DNA of 64,000 nucleotides from JAEXNA01 sp037189585 (GCA_037189585.1 JBBCJA010000001.1:124001-188000); one strand, 5' to 3'; counted from the first letter of the stretch, positions 42,343 through 51,873 are shown. A program made the numbers and translations. Notes: generated by a model from the letters alone, not told the origin.

Positions 42343-43617
42343 TCAGTTCTCCGCTTGGAGCTTGTTCGACACCCGTGCTAGTCGGACCAGAATCTCCTCG
42401 ATGTCGCGATCGGTATGAGCCTGACTGAGGCCCGCGGCATCAAAGGTTGAAGGTGGGAAATAGACTCCCTCCTCCAGTGCCAGGTGGAAGAATCGAGCGA
42501 ACTTTTCGCTATCCAACCCCTGGGCGTCCCGATGGTCGCGCAGCCGGGACACCCCGAAGCCGAATCCGAACATTCCACCCATGGCCGGGACGTGGGCATG
42601 TGGGAACAGACGGCGCAGGCCCAGGCACAGCTGCTCGGTTTTGGCCGTTAATTCTTCGAAGAAGCCAGGGCGCGCGTATTCCCGCAACGCGGCGATTCCG
42701 GCTCGCACGGTGAGAGGATTACCGCAAAAGGTACCGGCTTGATAGACCGGACCCAGTGGCGCGACTCGCTTCATCAAGTCCGCGCGTCCGCCATAAACCC
42801 CGATGGGAAGCCCTCCGGCCACCGCCTTGCCGAGGCAAGTGAGGTCAGGTTTGAGTCCGGAGAGCGACTGAGCGCCACCGGCGGCGACACGAAAGCCGGT
42901 CAGGACTTCATCATGAATGACCAGGGCGCCATGCTCGTGACACATCTGCTCGAGGCCTTTCAAGAACTCCAAAGAGGCGGGGATGACCCCCATGCTTCCC
43001 GTGACCGGCTCCAAGATCGCGCATGCGATCTGCCCATGGTGCTGTCGGAAGAGCTCAGCCACCGATTCGAGATCTCCGAATGTGGCCAGAAGTGTGTCGG
43101 CCACCACGGCCGGAGTGGTTCCCAAGGGGATCGGTCCTCCGGCCTCCTCGGCTTCTTGCCCGGCGGCGTCCAAGGGGGCCACGTGTCCGTGATAGCAGCC
43201 TTCGAATTTGACGATCTTGGGCCGGCCGGTGGCGGCACGGGCGACCCGGAGCGCGCTCATGACCGCCTCGGCCCCCGAATTGACGAAGCGCATCATTTCG
43301 AGACTGGGCAAAAAAACCTTTAGAGCCTGGGCGAGCTCGAGCTCCCAAGGAGTCGGGGCTCCAAACAGAGCACCGTCGAGGAGAGCCGCCTTGACGGCCT
43401 CGATGACAGCCGGATGGCTGTGTCCCAGCACCAGAGGGCCCCAACCACAGCAGAGGTCGAGGTACTCGCGTCCATCCGCATCCCAGACGCGCGGCCCCTC
43501 ACCTCGGACAAGGACACGGGCTTTTCCGCCGACCAGATGAAAGGCGCGAAAAGGGCTGTTGACCCCGCCGGGAATGAGTTGACTGAGTTGGTCGTAGATC
43601 TTGTCGGAAGATGACAT
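42343..43617 (-). CDS. hemL: Glutamate-1-semialdehyde 2,1-aminomutase
   Basis: 424 residues. A class III aminotransferase fold with HemL markers: SQLIPGGVNSPFRAF at the N-terminus, MRFVNSGAEAVMSALRVAR, EGCYHGHVAPLD, VIHDEVLTGFRVA and the PLP lysine Lys264 in CLGKAVAGGLPIGVYGG. It turns glutamate-1-semialdehyde into 5-aminolevulinate, the C5 route to haem and other tetrapyrroles; the organism thus should use glutamyl-tRNA as its haem precursor. It starts divergent from the gspF-like gene, with ~100 bp between starts, and no other hem gene is in the window. Confidence 0.95.
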   Translation of the reverse strand: MSSSDKIYDQLSQLIPGGVNSPFRAFHLVGGKARVLVRGEGPRVWDADGREYLDLCCGWGPLVLGHSHPAVIEAVKAALLDGALFGAPTPWELELAQALKVFLPSLEMMRFVNSGAEAVMSALRVARAATGRPKIVKFEGCYHGHVAPLDAAGQEAEEAGGPIPLGTTPAVVADTLLATFGDLESVAELFRQHHGQIACAILEPVTGSMGVIPASLEFLKGLEQMCHEHGALVIHDEVLTGFRVAAGGAQSLSGLKPDLTCLGKAVAGGLPIGVYGGRADLMKRVAPLGPVYQAGTFCGNPLTVRAGIAALREYARPGFFEELTAKTEQLCLGLRRLFPHAHVPAMGGMFGFGFGVSRLRDHRDAQGLDSEKFARFFHLALEEGVYFPPSTFDAAGLSQAHTDRDIEEILVRLARVSNKLQAEN

Positions 43618-43715
43618 GTCGCGGGCTACGTCGCCCCGACAAGGCCGACCTTCCGCGCGTTGTGCGCTTCTATGGGAGAGAAAGGTTCCCGGGCGCCCAG
43701 GCCGAAATTGGAGAA

Positions 43716-44933
43716 ATGCCCACCTTTGAGTTTGAGGCCATCGACCGGCAGGGTCGAACGGTCAAGGGGGTGGACACGGCCAAGCGTTCTCGCGATGTGG
43801 CGGAAAGATTGCGAGAACAGGACCTGACGGTCTTGGACGTGAGGGAAGTTTTGGGTTGGAAAGCGGCGCTGGCGAAGTCCATGGGACTCAGCCGGCGACT
43901 ACCGCTCTATCCGACCATGGTGGCGATGCGCCAGCTCTCGACCATGGTTCGGGCTGGTATCCCCATTGGAAAGACCCTGGATAATTTGACGGGCCAGGGA
44001 CTCGACCAGCGGGTGGATCAAGCTCTGCACGAAATTCAAAAACAAGTCCGTACGGGATTTTCTCTGGCTCAAGCTTTCGAGAATCAGGGGGTCAGGTTTC
44101 CCGCTCTGACCACACCATTGATCAAGGCCGGTGAAGTCTCCGGAAACCTTGACGAGATGCTGGAGCGGTTGGCTCTCTATCTCGAGAAAGACCTGGCGTT
44201 GCGAAGAGCTTGGACTCAGGCCTCCGTTTATCCCTTTCTCGTCTTTTTCACATGCTGTTTGCTGACCGTGGGCATGGTGTCGTATGTGTTTCCCACTTTC
44301 ATCGATCTCTTCCGTGGACTTGACGTGCATCTTCCGGTCGTCACACGGGCCCTGATCACTCTGACCGAGACGGTCAGAAATCCCGTGATATTTATGCCGG
44401 TGCTTTTGGGAGCGATTATCGCGACGCTGTCTCTTCACCAATACTTCCTGACTCCGGTGGGACGTCGACAGTGGGATTGGATCCGTCTTGAGCTTCCTTA
44501 CCTAGGAGCGCTCAATCGCAAGATCGCTCTCAGCCGAGTGGCACGCACCCTCGGCATTCTCCTCTCCTCGGGCATACCCACTCTGTTGGCACTCAAGATC
44601 GCGGGGACGGCCAGCGACAATTCCATCCTTCGAGACGCCATCGACCGGATCTGTGCGGAGATGAAGCGAGGCGTCAGGTTCTCCGACCTGCTGGGGGGGA
44701 GTGACATCTTCCCGCGCGTTTTCGTGGATATGGTTCACGCGGGCGAGGAGTCGGGGGAGGTGACCACGATGCTGATTCGTCTGGGCGACTTTTTTGAGGA
44801 AGAAGTACAGTTGTCTCTCGCCGCCTTTACATCAATGATCGAGCCCGTTATGATCGCGGTGATGGGAACGATGGTCCTGTTTGTTCTAGTCGCGGTGTTT
44901 CAGCCGATCTATCAGCTGATGGCGCTCTTCTGA
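43716..44933 (+). CDS. Type II secretion/type IV pilus inner-membrane protein (GspF/PilC family)
   Basis: 405 residues from the ATG at 43716, which has TTGGAGAA just upstream and the family start PTFEFEAIDRQGRTVKGVD; a longer frame back to 43611 is not needed. The two T2SSF repeats are clear: MRQLSTMVRAGIPIGKTLDN ... FPALTTPLIKAGEVSGNLDE, and RVARTLGILLSSGIPTLLAL ... FPRVFVDMVHAGEESGEVTT. Three membrane segments (near residues 175, 225 and 380) are present. GspF/PilC couples the assembly ATPase to the pilus base. No pilin or GspE gene is adjacent, so it may serve a distributed pilus system. It overlaps the next gene by 3 bp. Confidence 0.92.
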   Translation: MPTFEFEAIDRQGRTVKGVDTAKRSRDVAERLREQDLTVLDVREVLGWKAALAKSMGLSRRLPLYPTMVAMRQLSTMVRAGIPIGKTLDNLTGQGLDQRVDQALHEIQKQVRTGFSLAQAFENQGVRFPALTTPLIKAGEVSGNLDEMLERLALYLEKDLALRRAWTQASVYPFLVFFTCCLLTVGMVSYVFPTFIDLFRGLDVHLPVVTRALITLTETVRNPVIFMPVLLGAIIATLSLHQYFLTPVGRRQWDWIRLELPYLGALNRKIALSRVARTLGILLSSGIPTLLALKIAGTASDNSILRDAIDRICAEMKRGVRFSDLLGGSDIFPRVFVDMVHAGEESGEVTTMLIRLGDFFEEEVQLSLAAFTSMIEPVMIAVMGTMVLFVLVAVFQPIYQLMALF

Positions 44934-45379
44934 TGCGCGGATTAAGAACAAGACTCATTCTTGTGTTATTGGTGGTGCTGACCACCGGGGCTTTGGCCGG
45001 AGTGGTTGAGGACGCGGAAGAGACTCTCAAGGGGGTGCCCGCCGACGGACCGGCGCGAGCCCAGCTGAAGTCCTCTCAGAGTCAGCCTAGACCCTACCCG
45101 CAAGCTTCGAGCTCATCGGCGACCAGGAGCGCTTCTTCCACGGGTTCTGGTTCGAGCTCGCCCGGGTCACGGAACTCAGGATCGTCAAGCGGTCTTCGCG
45201 ATGGCGGAGTGACCGCTACCTCGGAGCCGACTCCAGGCTTGGAGAGTGAACAGGCCCGTCGCCGGAGGACCCAGGACTCCAAAGACATGGCTTTGAGTTT
45301 TGGAGGCGTTCTTCTGCTGCTACTCTTTGTCGCCGTCGCGACCTACTACGGTCGCCGGCTCAGCGGAACCTCGGATTGA
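44933..45379 (+). CDS. Ser-rich exported protein with C-terminal membrane anchor
   Basis: 148 residues, family unknown. It has an N-terminal signal peptide (LRTRLILVLLVVLTTGALAG), a ~90-residue Ser/Gly/Arg/Pro-rich linker, and a C-terminal membrane span (MALSFGGVLLLLLFVAVATYY) with a short basic tail. The layout would place the linker outside the cytoplasm. The ATG overlaps the gspF stop (TGATG), so the two are translationally coupled, which suggests a joint role at the envelope. The low-complexity part gives no clue on function. Confidence 0.65.
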   Translation: MRGLRTRLILVLLVVLTTGALAGVVEDAEETLKGVPADGPARAQLKSSQSQPRPYPQASSSSATRSASSTGSGSSSPGSRNSGSSSGLRDGGVTATSEPTPGLESEQARRRRTQDSKDMALSFGGVLLLLLFVAVATYYGRRLSGTSD

Positions 45380-45915
45380 GCCCGTATTGTCGTCATTGCC
45401 TAGGGGTGGCGCGTCCAGGCGAGCCGCGCTGTCCGCTGGATCATCAGTTTTACCTTCGGCGGGAGTGTTCGGGATGCGAAAAAGAGATCTATCCTCGCGA
45501 GCTGTTCTGCGTTCACTGTGGGGTGAGTGTTCAAGAGCCTCGGGAGGTCCTTTTGCTACCCGAGGAGGGTAGCCGAGTCTCGATGGTCGGGGCTCTCTTT
45601 CTTGACTTTCTCGGACTAGGTTTGACCGTCAGCTTCCTTTTCTGGGCCATTCCGGCTTTCTTCGTGCTGCTCGCCACTTTGGTGGTTCATCTGATCTACA
45701 GGACCTGGGCTAGAGCCCAGGGGCGGCAGTCCTTTGGCCAGTCGGTCTTTCATCTGCTCACGGTGACCCGTGACGCCGCTCCAGCGGACTTCTCTCGAGC
45801 GCTTCGCCGAACGGTCGGCGAGCTCTTCTGGCTCCCGCTCTCTTTTGTACTCGGCGTCAAGGCAGGGCGAGAGCTCAACGGCTTCAGCGACTGCTATGAG
45901 GTTCGACTTGTTTGA
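45376..45915 (+). CDS. RDD membrane protein with N-terminal zinc ribbons
   Basis: 179 residues from a TTG that overlaps the previous stop. Two zinc-ribbon-like knuckle pairs open the protein: YCRHC with RCPLDH, then CSGCEKEIYPRELFCVHCG. An RDD-type membrane domain follows, with two main spans (FLDFLGLGLTVSFLFWAIPA and FFVLLATLVVHLIYRTWA), the Q-S-F-G-Q-S motif typical of RDD proteins, and a further hydrophobic part. RDD domains are often linked to Na+ or solute transport, but their role here is not known. The next gene starts 20 bp before this one ends. Confidence 0.75.
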   Translation: MSPYCRHCLGVARPGEPRCPLDHQFYLRRECSGCEKEIYPRELFCVHCGVSVQEPREVLLLPEEGSRVSMVGALFLDFLGLGLTVSFLFWAIPAFFVLLATLVVHLIYRTWARAQGRQSFGQSVFHLLTVTRDAAPADFSRALRRTVGELFWLPLSFVLGVKAGRELNGFSDCYEVRLV

Positions 45916-46711
45916 GACGGGATTATGGCGCATCGTCCTTTTCTCCCTCATTCCGGGACTTTTTTGGCTGGCGTACTTGCGTACGCTTTCTCGTCGCATC
46001 GCCGTTCCTTTGGGGCTATGGCTGTGGGCTCTCGGATTGGGATGGACCTCCACTCAGCTGACGCTGTGGCTATCTCGAAGCTTGGGAGTCGACGTTCTGC
46101 AGGCGATTCCCGTTGTGGGCTTGCTGGTCTATTTCGTATTGGGAGTCGGTCTGGTGGAGGAAGGGGCTAAGGCGTTCTGCGCTCTGGTTGGGCTATCGCT
46201 GTCAGGGTCGGCGCGAGAGCCACTGGTCACCCTCCAGTTGGCGGGGGCCGTGGCCCTGGGATTCGCCACGACAGAGAACGTCTTATACGTGGAGCAGCAC
46301 GGGGAGCAGGTTCTGGTGGGCCGATTCCTCTTCGCGACCCTCGGACATGTCTTGTTCGCCTCGGTCTGGGGCTTGGCTTTGGCCAGCAACCCTGATGGTG
46401 GAGGACGGCGACGTTGGGGCCTCCTTTTGGGTGGACTCCTGCTGTCCAGCTTGGCCCATGGACTTTATGATTGGTTTCTTAGCACCGAGCGTCCGGCTCT
46501 GGCGGTCCTGACCCTGGCAGTGCTCTGGTTCGGATTCCGCCAGGCGACCTTGGAGGCATTTCTGCGTCAAGAGTACGAGCGGGAGCTACCTTACAATACT
46601 CGAGAATGCTCCGCATGCCGAGTTCTGACTCGCGCCGAAGGTCAGTTCTGCAGTTTTTGTGGAGTCAAAGATGGGGGCGAAGCTCTTACTTCATCTCCGC
46701 CGGGCGCTTAA
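45896..46711 (+). CDS. PrsW-family membrane peptidase-like protein with zinc ribbon tail
   Basis: 271 residues from the ATG at 45896; a longer frame reaches 45770 but overlaps the RDD gene entirely. About eight membrane segments. The PrsW motifs are present: EEGAK in GVGLVEEGAKAFCAL (glutamic glutamates), the A-T-T-E-N block GFATTENVLYVEQ, and the later H-G-L-Y-D-W. PrsW cleaves anti-sigma factors or related membrane proteins in Bacillus. The C-terminus has a zinc ribbon (CSACRVLTRAEGQFCSFCG), similar in style to that of the RDD protein beside it, so both may bind the same partner. Function inferred from family. Confidence 0.82.
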   Translation: MRFDLFETGLWRIVLFSLIPGLFWLAYLRTLSRRIAVPLGLWLWALGLGWTSTQLTLWLSRSLGVDVLQAIPVVGLLVYFVLGVGLVEEGAKAFCALVGLSLSGSAREPLVTLQLAGAVALGFATTENVLYVEQHGEQVLVGRFLFATLGHVLFASVWGLALASNPDGGGRRRWGLLLGGLLLSSLAHGLYDWFLSTERPALAVLTLAVLWFGFRQATLEAFLRQEYERELPYNTRECSACRVLTRAEGQFCSFCGVKDGGEALTSSPPGA

Positions 46712-49139
46712 GGACTTCTTGCTGGATCGGATTAGCCCGACGCTCCGCGAGGTTCGGCGATACCGAGACGCGGTTACGACCTCCGCGTTTGGAGACGTAG
46801 AGTGCGTCGTCGGCCGCTTTGGCCAGGTCTTTCTTGGAGTCGGCGTCGAGGGGGAAGCAGGCTAAGCCGATAGAGGAGGTGACCTGCACCTCGTTGCCTC
46901 CAAAGCGAAGCTGGAAAGCCTCTCGGATCCGCTCGCACATCCTTTGCGCGTCTTCTTTGCGCGTGTTTTTCAACAGTAGGGCGAATTCATCACCACCGTA
47001 GCGGCAAACGATGTCGGAAGCTCTCACCTTGTCTTTTAAAAGCGCGGCAATCTCCTTGAGCAAGGCGTCACCGGCCGGATGGCCGAGGGTATCGTTATAG
47101 GTTTTGAAGTTGTCGGCGTCCACCATGACCAGGACCACCGGTTGGTTGTGGCGATCGGCGTACTCGATCTCTTCGTTGAGTTTTTCCTGGAAAAGGCGGT
47201 GGGTGTAAAGACCGGTCAAACCGTCGGTCAGTGCCATCTTCTGTGTCTGCTCGTAAAGGCGGGCGTTTTTAAGAGCCATCGCGGTCTGGTAGGACACGGT
47301 TTCGATGATGTTGCGATGCTCTTCGGTCAGAGCGTTCTCTCGAGCCGCGCCCACGTAGAGCGCCCCGAGCAGTGTGCTTTGGGGCGTGTCGCCAGCCTCT
47401 TCCTCACCCTCGGCGTTTTCTTTTTCCTCCGCTCCACCGAAAAGCGGCGCCACGACCACGGACTTTTCCGAACCGAGGAGATTCTGGACATCGAACATTT
47501 CCGTGTCTTGGACCAGAATGGTGGAAGAAAGACTGATGGCTTTCCCCAGCAAGCCTTCGTCGTCGCGCAGGGCCAGGTTGCGCACGTAGTCGGCGTAAGG
47601 GGTGTCGGGAAGTTCAGCTCGCATGGCGTGACCCTTGGGGTCTTCAGGGTCGCGGGTAAAGAGAATGACGCTTTGGGCCTCCGAGATCATGCTCTTGATG
47701 GAAGAGGCGACGACCTGAAGAGTGGCCGAAGCCTTGAGGCTCGCTCCCATCTGTTGACCCATCTGTTGAAGTCCCGCCAGTTGCGCGTTTTTGGCTTCCA
47801 CCGCGGCCAGAATCTTCTTGACGTTGAGTAAGTCTTTCTCCTTGTCCTCGAACAGCATGGCTGTCTTGACCGAGGGGGCGGCGAAGGCGGTCAGCATTTT
47901 CAGGGCTTTGAGGTGTTCTTCGTTATGAGTGTTGACCTGAACCGACCCGACGTAGATGACGCCGACGATCTCTTTGCTGACGATCAAAGGGACGCACATG
48001 ACCGAGCGCTCGTCTTTAAAGATTCGTCCTTCGGAAGAGGATGAAAGCTCGGGCTTGAGGCGCGGTCGACGGCTCTCGACGACCTCTTTGATCAGGGATT
48101 CTTCCAGTTGAAGTAGGTGAGACATCGCGAGGACGTCCCGATAGGGAGTCTCGGAGAGGACCGGAGTCAGGTTGTCGCCGCGATAAAGTAGAATGACACA
48201 GGACTGGAAGGGGATGCGAAGCCTTCGCACCATCGACAACACAATGCCGACGGTCTCCTCGAGTTGGGTTGAGGCACCCAGGCTGCTGGCCATGTCGTAA
48301 ACACTCTGCAGTTCGTCGGAGAGACGGCGGTTCTGGCTGGTGAGTTTCTCGGCGGCTTGTTTTTGCGTCTGGCTCTGGTGTTGCGCCATACGCAACTGTC
48401 TTTCCAGCTCTTCTTGCTCCTGCACCTTGATGCCGTCGAGCCAGTATCCCAGAGCACCGGCGAAAGGTAGGGCGGCGAGTGCCGTGACGACGACCGCGAC
48501 CACCTCGTCGGAGGCGGCGTGCAGTCCCCCGCCGAGCGCTCCCACGAGGGCGGGCAGGGCGAGCAAGAAGCGATTCGCGGGCTCTTCCCGGACAGCTTTC
48601 CAGCCCTGCTCGAACTCTTTGTCCTCGGTTAGGGAGACGACGGCATTAACGACGATCAGATCGTAGATTAGCCAGGCGACATAGCCCGCGCTCACGGCGA
48701 CGAAAAGATACTGTTCCGCGAAGATCTGGCTGGCCATGATGGCGCCACCCACGACACCGGTTCTCAAGGTGTTGACGCCAGCCCCGTTGAGGCGGGTACT
48801 CATCGGTTGACTGCTAGAGGCCAGTCGCCCGATCGAGGAGATACCGGTCATCGCGACCGCCACACCCAAAGCTGCTAGCGAGGTGTCCACAGGGGTGTCG
48901 GCGCCATGAAGGTAGACGAGGAGGACATAGAGGGGCGAGGCTAGTGAAAAGTAGCCGGCCGGAGCGAGCGATCCGGAGCGAAATTCCAGGATGAGGCCCG
49001 CCACCAGCGCGCACAGGAGCGCTGGATGAAGTGTCACGTGGGGAAACGCTACGAATGCACCGGCTGCTGTGGCTAAAACCGCCAACAACGCGAGCACTCC
49101 CGAAAGAGTCTTTGACTTACCTTCGCTTGCTTGGGACAC
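46686..49139 (-). CDS. Membrane GAF-GGDEF diguanylate cyclase
   Basis: 817 residues from a GTG. About eight membrane segments fill the first ~245 residues, then a coiled coil (QLRMAQHQSQTQKQAAEKLT), two GAF-like domains (near residues 285-430 and 470-640), and a GGDEF domain. RYGGDEFALLL is an intact active site, preceded by RASD, the RxxD inhibitory site for product feedback, five residues earlier. It should make c-di-GMP from two GTP under control of the sensors. Convergent with the PrsW-like gene, overlapping by 26 bp. It complements the HD-GYP and PilZ proteins of this window. Confidence 0.93.
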   Translation of the reverse strand: MSQASEGKSKTLSGVLALLAVLATAAGAFVAFPHVTLHPALLCALVAGLILEFRSGSLAPAGYFSLASPLYVLLVYLHGADTPVDTSLAALGVAVAMTGISSIGRLASSSQPMSTRLNGAGVNTLRTGVVGGAIMASQIFAEQYLFVAVSAGYVAWLIYDLIVVNAVVSLTEDKEFEQGWKAVREEPANRFLLALPALVGALGGGLHAASDEVVAVVVTALAALPFAGALGYWLDGIKVQEQEELERQLRMAQHQSQTQKQAAEKLTSQNRRLSDELQSVYDMASSLGASTQLEETVGIVLSMVRRLRIPFQSCVILLYRGDNLTPVLSETPYRDVLAMSHLLQLEESLIKEVVESRRPRLKPELSSSSEGRIFKDERSVMCVPLIVSKEIVGVIYVGSVQVNTHNEEHLKALKMLTAFAAPSVKTAMLFEDKEKDLLNVKKILAAVEAKNAQLAGLQQMGQQMGASLKASATLQVVASSIKSMISEAQSVILFTRDPEDPKGHAMRAELPDTPYADYVRNLALRDDEGLLGKAISLSSTILVQDTEMFDVQNLLGSEKSVVVAPLFGGAEEKENAEGEEEAGDTPQSTLLGALYVGAARENALTEEHRNIIETVSYQTAMALKNARLYEQTQKMALTDGLTGLYTHRLFQEKLNEEIEYADRHNQPVVLVMVDADNFKTYNDTLGHPAGDALLKEIAALLKDKVRASDIVCRYGGDEFALLLKNTRKEDAQRMCERIREAFQLRFGGNEVQVTSSIGLACFPLDADSKKDLAKAADDALYVSKRGGRNRVSVSPNLAERRANPIQQEVLKRPAEMK

Positions 49140-49217
49140 CTAGAGATCCAGATTCGACACTGGTCGAACATGAGGAATTTCCCGGATCCAAGGGGAGTTC
49201 CCTTCTGTTCTCACCGC

Positions 49218-50339
49218 TTATCTTTGCGCCCGCTCATCTCGAAGGAGCAGGCGGATCGGGTAGGAGGAGGCTCCCTCCGGGAGGGTTTTGAGGTGAACGG
49301 TGCGCCGGCCCCCGGGCGGTAGCTCCCAGGCTTTGATGGGATGTTCGGTCATGGCCTTGGTTATAGGTGTCTTTACGATATTGTCGTCGATGAGAAAGGA
49401 GCCTGTCGCGGCCCCACCTCGGGGGTTGAACAGTAGTTCGATCTTGGCCGGATGCTCGGTGGGGTTGGCTAGTTCGAGAGTCATGTCGTAGAGGACCCCG
49501 TAGTCGCCACGAAGTTCTCGGACTCCCGAAAATGTCTCCTGGCGCAAGGCGCCCACCGCGATCCTTGTCTCCTGTTCTTGGCCTACCTGATAGCTTCGGT
49601 TGAGGTGCTGGGTGGCCACCGGGTAGAAGCCGCGCGAATGCACGTCGGTTTCCTTAAGGAGATTGTTCAGCGACGGGGGCTCGTCCGGATCGGGACTGGC
49701 CAACAGGCCGAATTGCAGGAGGGGGCCTTGAGTCTGGGTCAGGCCAAGGGTGCCGCTGACCACCATCTCTGTTGGCATATCCTGGCGAAAGATGATACGG
49801 GTTTCACCGGCTGCTAACTCGAGGAACTCGCCCTGTTCGACTCTTTCGGCTTCAAGCCAGGCCACATTGTTGCCATGTCCGGTGGAGAAGTAGTCCAAGG
49901 ACGGAGGCCCCGCCGCCGCGCGAAGGTACAGGCGCGCGGATTCTGTTCCATGATTGGTGACAAAAAGTTGAAGGCAAGGCGCGTCGCCCCGCAGTGAGCC
50001 GAGATGGTAGTATTGAAATCGGATGGTCCTATGGGGGGTTAGGCCGCCGGAAAAAAGTAGCCCTCTGCGGTCAACTTCCTCGGGATGGTCGGAAAGCGCG
50101 GCCACGGCGGGCGGGGGTGGTGTCCAGTCCAGGTTGATGACCTGACCTCCGTCCGGAGCTTTCCAACTGTCTCCGGGGCGAAGGTCGTTTGGCGGAAAAT
50201 GCTTCCACCCCCGTTGACTTAGGACTTGGCGTAGAAAGTCAATCCGGGCCGGCTTGCCCGTAACAAGCACGGGATCGGCTTGGGCCAGCCCGCAAAGAAC
50301 GAAGAAAAGTGCTAAGAGAGAAGTTTTACTCAAGCGCAT
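49218..50339 (-). CDS. Exported hypothetical protein, 373 residues
   Basis: Signal peptide MRLSKTSLLALFFVLCGLAQ with cleavage near ADP, so periplasmic or secreted. The rest is beta-rich and has no family I recognise. Short segments resemble immunoglobulin-like domains (LFVTNHGTESARLYLRAAAG and LELANPTEHPAKIELLFNPR). It overlaps the start of the PDZ-Lon protease gene by 14 bp, on the same strand (genes 51.9 to 49.2 kb form one group), so it may be translationally coupled to that protease. Function unknown. Confidence 0.7.
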   Translation of the reverse strand: MRLSKTSLLALFFVLCGLAQADPVLVTGKPARIDFLRQVLSQRGWKHFPPNDLRPGDSWKAPDGGQVINLDWTPPPPAVAALSDHPEEVDRRGLLFSGGLTPHRTIRFQYYHLGSLRGDAPCLQLFVTNHGTESARLYLRAAAGPPSLDYFSTGHGNNVAWLEAERVEQGEFLELAAGETRIIFRQDMPTEMVVSGTLGLTQTQGPLLQFGLLASPDPDEPPSLNNLLKETDVHSRGFYPVATQHLNRSYQVGQEQETRIAVGALRQETFSGVRELRGDYGVLYDMTLELANPTEHPAKIELLFNPRGGAATGSFLIDDNIVKTPITKAMTEHPIKAWELPPGGRRTVHLKTLPEGASSYPIRLLLRDERAQR

Positions 50340-51318
50340 GAAGTGCCTCTTCGAAGGTGCTCACGGGAACAACGGTCATGGAGGTAGCGATGTTCTGAAT
50401 TTCCGGCCAGTTTTCCCTTGGAACCAGAAAAGTGTCGGCCCCCGCCCTTTCGGCTCCCACCAGCTTAAACCGGAGACCTTCGATTGCGCCGACTTGTCCA
50501 GCCGGGTCGAGAGTCCCCGTGGCCGCGATCACGCGACCGCGCGCGAGGTCTTTCTCCCGATTCAGTCGGTCGTAGATCTCTAAAGCGAAGACCAGTCCAC
50601 CCGAGGCTCCACTGGTGTTCCCGCTATGAAATTCCACTTTGACGGGAAGCTCGACGGAGGTGTATTCGGGCCGGAGAACGGCACCGATTCTTCGTTTCCC
50701 TTCAAGTGTGGCGGTCTTGAGTTGGATTGGGAGATTTTTATCCTCCCGCTTGACGGTGGCTTTCAGCACCTGCTCGTCGGCGGTCCCCTCCACCATCGTA
50801 CGAAAGCTCGTGAGCGCTATACGGTCCTGGCCGTTGAGGGAGAGGAGCAGGTCGCCCGGGCGCAGCGAGTTTTTGTTGGGGGAGTCAGGCGTCAGTCCCA
50901 GGACTCTCAAGCCGACAAATTCTCCCTCGAGATGAAAGCCGAGTTCTTCCAGGGCGACTCGCGTGGAGATGTACTGTGCCAGCTCCATCTGACCACCCTC
51001 TGGTGGTGACTGGGCTCGATGACTTTCGTTTTCAACCTGATCTGAGCTCAGGCTGGCCGCCGGATCCAACATCGCGTAGATGCAAAGCAGTAGGGTTGCC
51101 TTCTCGGACAGGACCGTGGTCATCAGGTATTGGCCGTCCACAGGCCCGCTTCGACTGTCCTCGATGTTGATGATCGAGGAGACCGGCACGGCGCGTCCAG
51201 GGGCATTGAGGATATAGGGGGTGGGCGTGTAGACGGTGATCCCCGCGATGACCAGGGCGAGCGCCAGGCCACGAAGGATCTTTACCCAGACGGGCTGGTC
51301 AAGGAATTTCCGCAACAC
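50326..51318 (-). CDS. PDZ domain-Lon-type serine protease (YlbL-like)
   Basis: 330 residues. One N-terminal membrane segment (ILRGLALALVIAGITVYTP) anchors it. A PDZ domain spans roughly residues 125-215 (VGLRVLGLTPDSPNKNSLRPGD). The Lon-type (S16) protease follows: Ser in NTSGASGGLVFALEIYD and Lys in GLRFKLVGAERAGAD form the Ser-Lys dyad, with GRVIAATGTLDPAGQVGAI between. YlbL of Bacillus, next to coaD there too, degrades a SOS-induced division inhibitor. The coaD neighbourhood is therefore conserved here, and a similar role with the small lexA-linked proteins is a tempting but unproven link. Confidence 0.9.
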   Translation of the reverse strand: MLRKFLDQPVWVKILRGLALALVIAGITVYTPTPYILNAPGRAVPVSSIINIEDSRSGPVDGQYLMTTVLSEKATLLLCIYAMLDPAASLSSDQVENESHRAQSPPEGGQMELAQYISTRVALEELGFHLEGEFVGLRVLGLTPDSPNKNSLRPGDLLLSLNGQDRIALTSFRTMVEGTADEQVLKATVKREDKNLPIQLKTATLEGKRRIGAVLRPEYTSVELPVKVEFHSGNTSGASGGLVFALEIYDRLNREKDLARGRVIAATGTLDPAGQVGAIEGLRFKLVGAERAGADTFLVPRENWPEIQNIATSMTVVPVSTFEEALHALE

Positions 51319-51321
51319 CCC

Positions 51322-51873
51322 CTATTCTGTGTCGTGGAGCGACTCTTGTCCTTGCTTGACGATGCTGAGAATTTTGGAAAGTTCCGATTCCATCCCTCCT
51401 AGGATACGCATGGCGTACCGGTCGGCGTCCTCGCGAGTTTCTCGTGCGATCTTCTCGGCGGCGTTCTTTTTTTTCTCTCCTAGCGCTTCGGCTTCAGTTA
51501 CAATTCGTTGAGCTTCCTGTTTGGCTCTTGCCAGGATCGATTCGGCCTCGCGACGGGCGACCACCACGATCTCTTCGTTTTGAACGCGTCGCGAGGTCTC
51601 GGCTTCGGCTTTGGTAAGAATTTCACGCGCCTTGCTTTGAGCGTCTTTGACCACGCGGTCGGCTTTGCCCTTGGTTTCCTCGGCTATGCGTCGAGTTTCT
51701 CGAGAGATCCAACGAGCCTGATGAACTTCCTCGGGAAGGCTGTCTCGAGTGCGGGCTATCAGTTTCTGAAACTTGTCTTTGTCGATCACCGTGCGGGCCT
51801 GCATGGGCCAGGGGAGAGGCTTACCTTCGTTGAGGGCTTCCTCCATGGAATCGAGCGCGTTGAATACATTCAT
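51322..51873 (-). CDS. Coiled-coil protein between coaD and the PDZ-Lon protease
   Basis: 183 residues, almost entirely helical and rich in Lys, Glu, Arg and Ala, with a long coiled-coil stretch (ADRVVKDAQSKAREILTKAE to EAQRIVTEAEALGEKKKNAA). The first ~40 residues have a short LDSMEEALNEGKPLPWPMQA-like head, with PMQ typical of a family found next to coaD and resembling DivIVA or ATP-synthase b-subunit coiled coils. No membrane span. It overlaps coaD by 4 bp, and the protease gene starts 3 bp further on. Function unknown; the fold suggests a scaffold. Confidence 0.75.
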   Translation of the reverse strand: MNVFNALDSMEEALNEGKPLPWPMQARTVIDKDKFQKLIARTRDSLPEEVHQARWISRETRRIAEETKGKADRVVKDAQSKAREILTKAEAETSRRVQNEEIVVVARREAESILARAKQEAQRIVTEAEALGEKKKNAAEKIARETREDADRYAMRILGGMESELSKILSIVKQGQESLHDTE

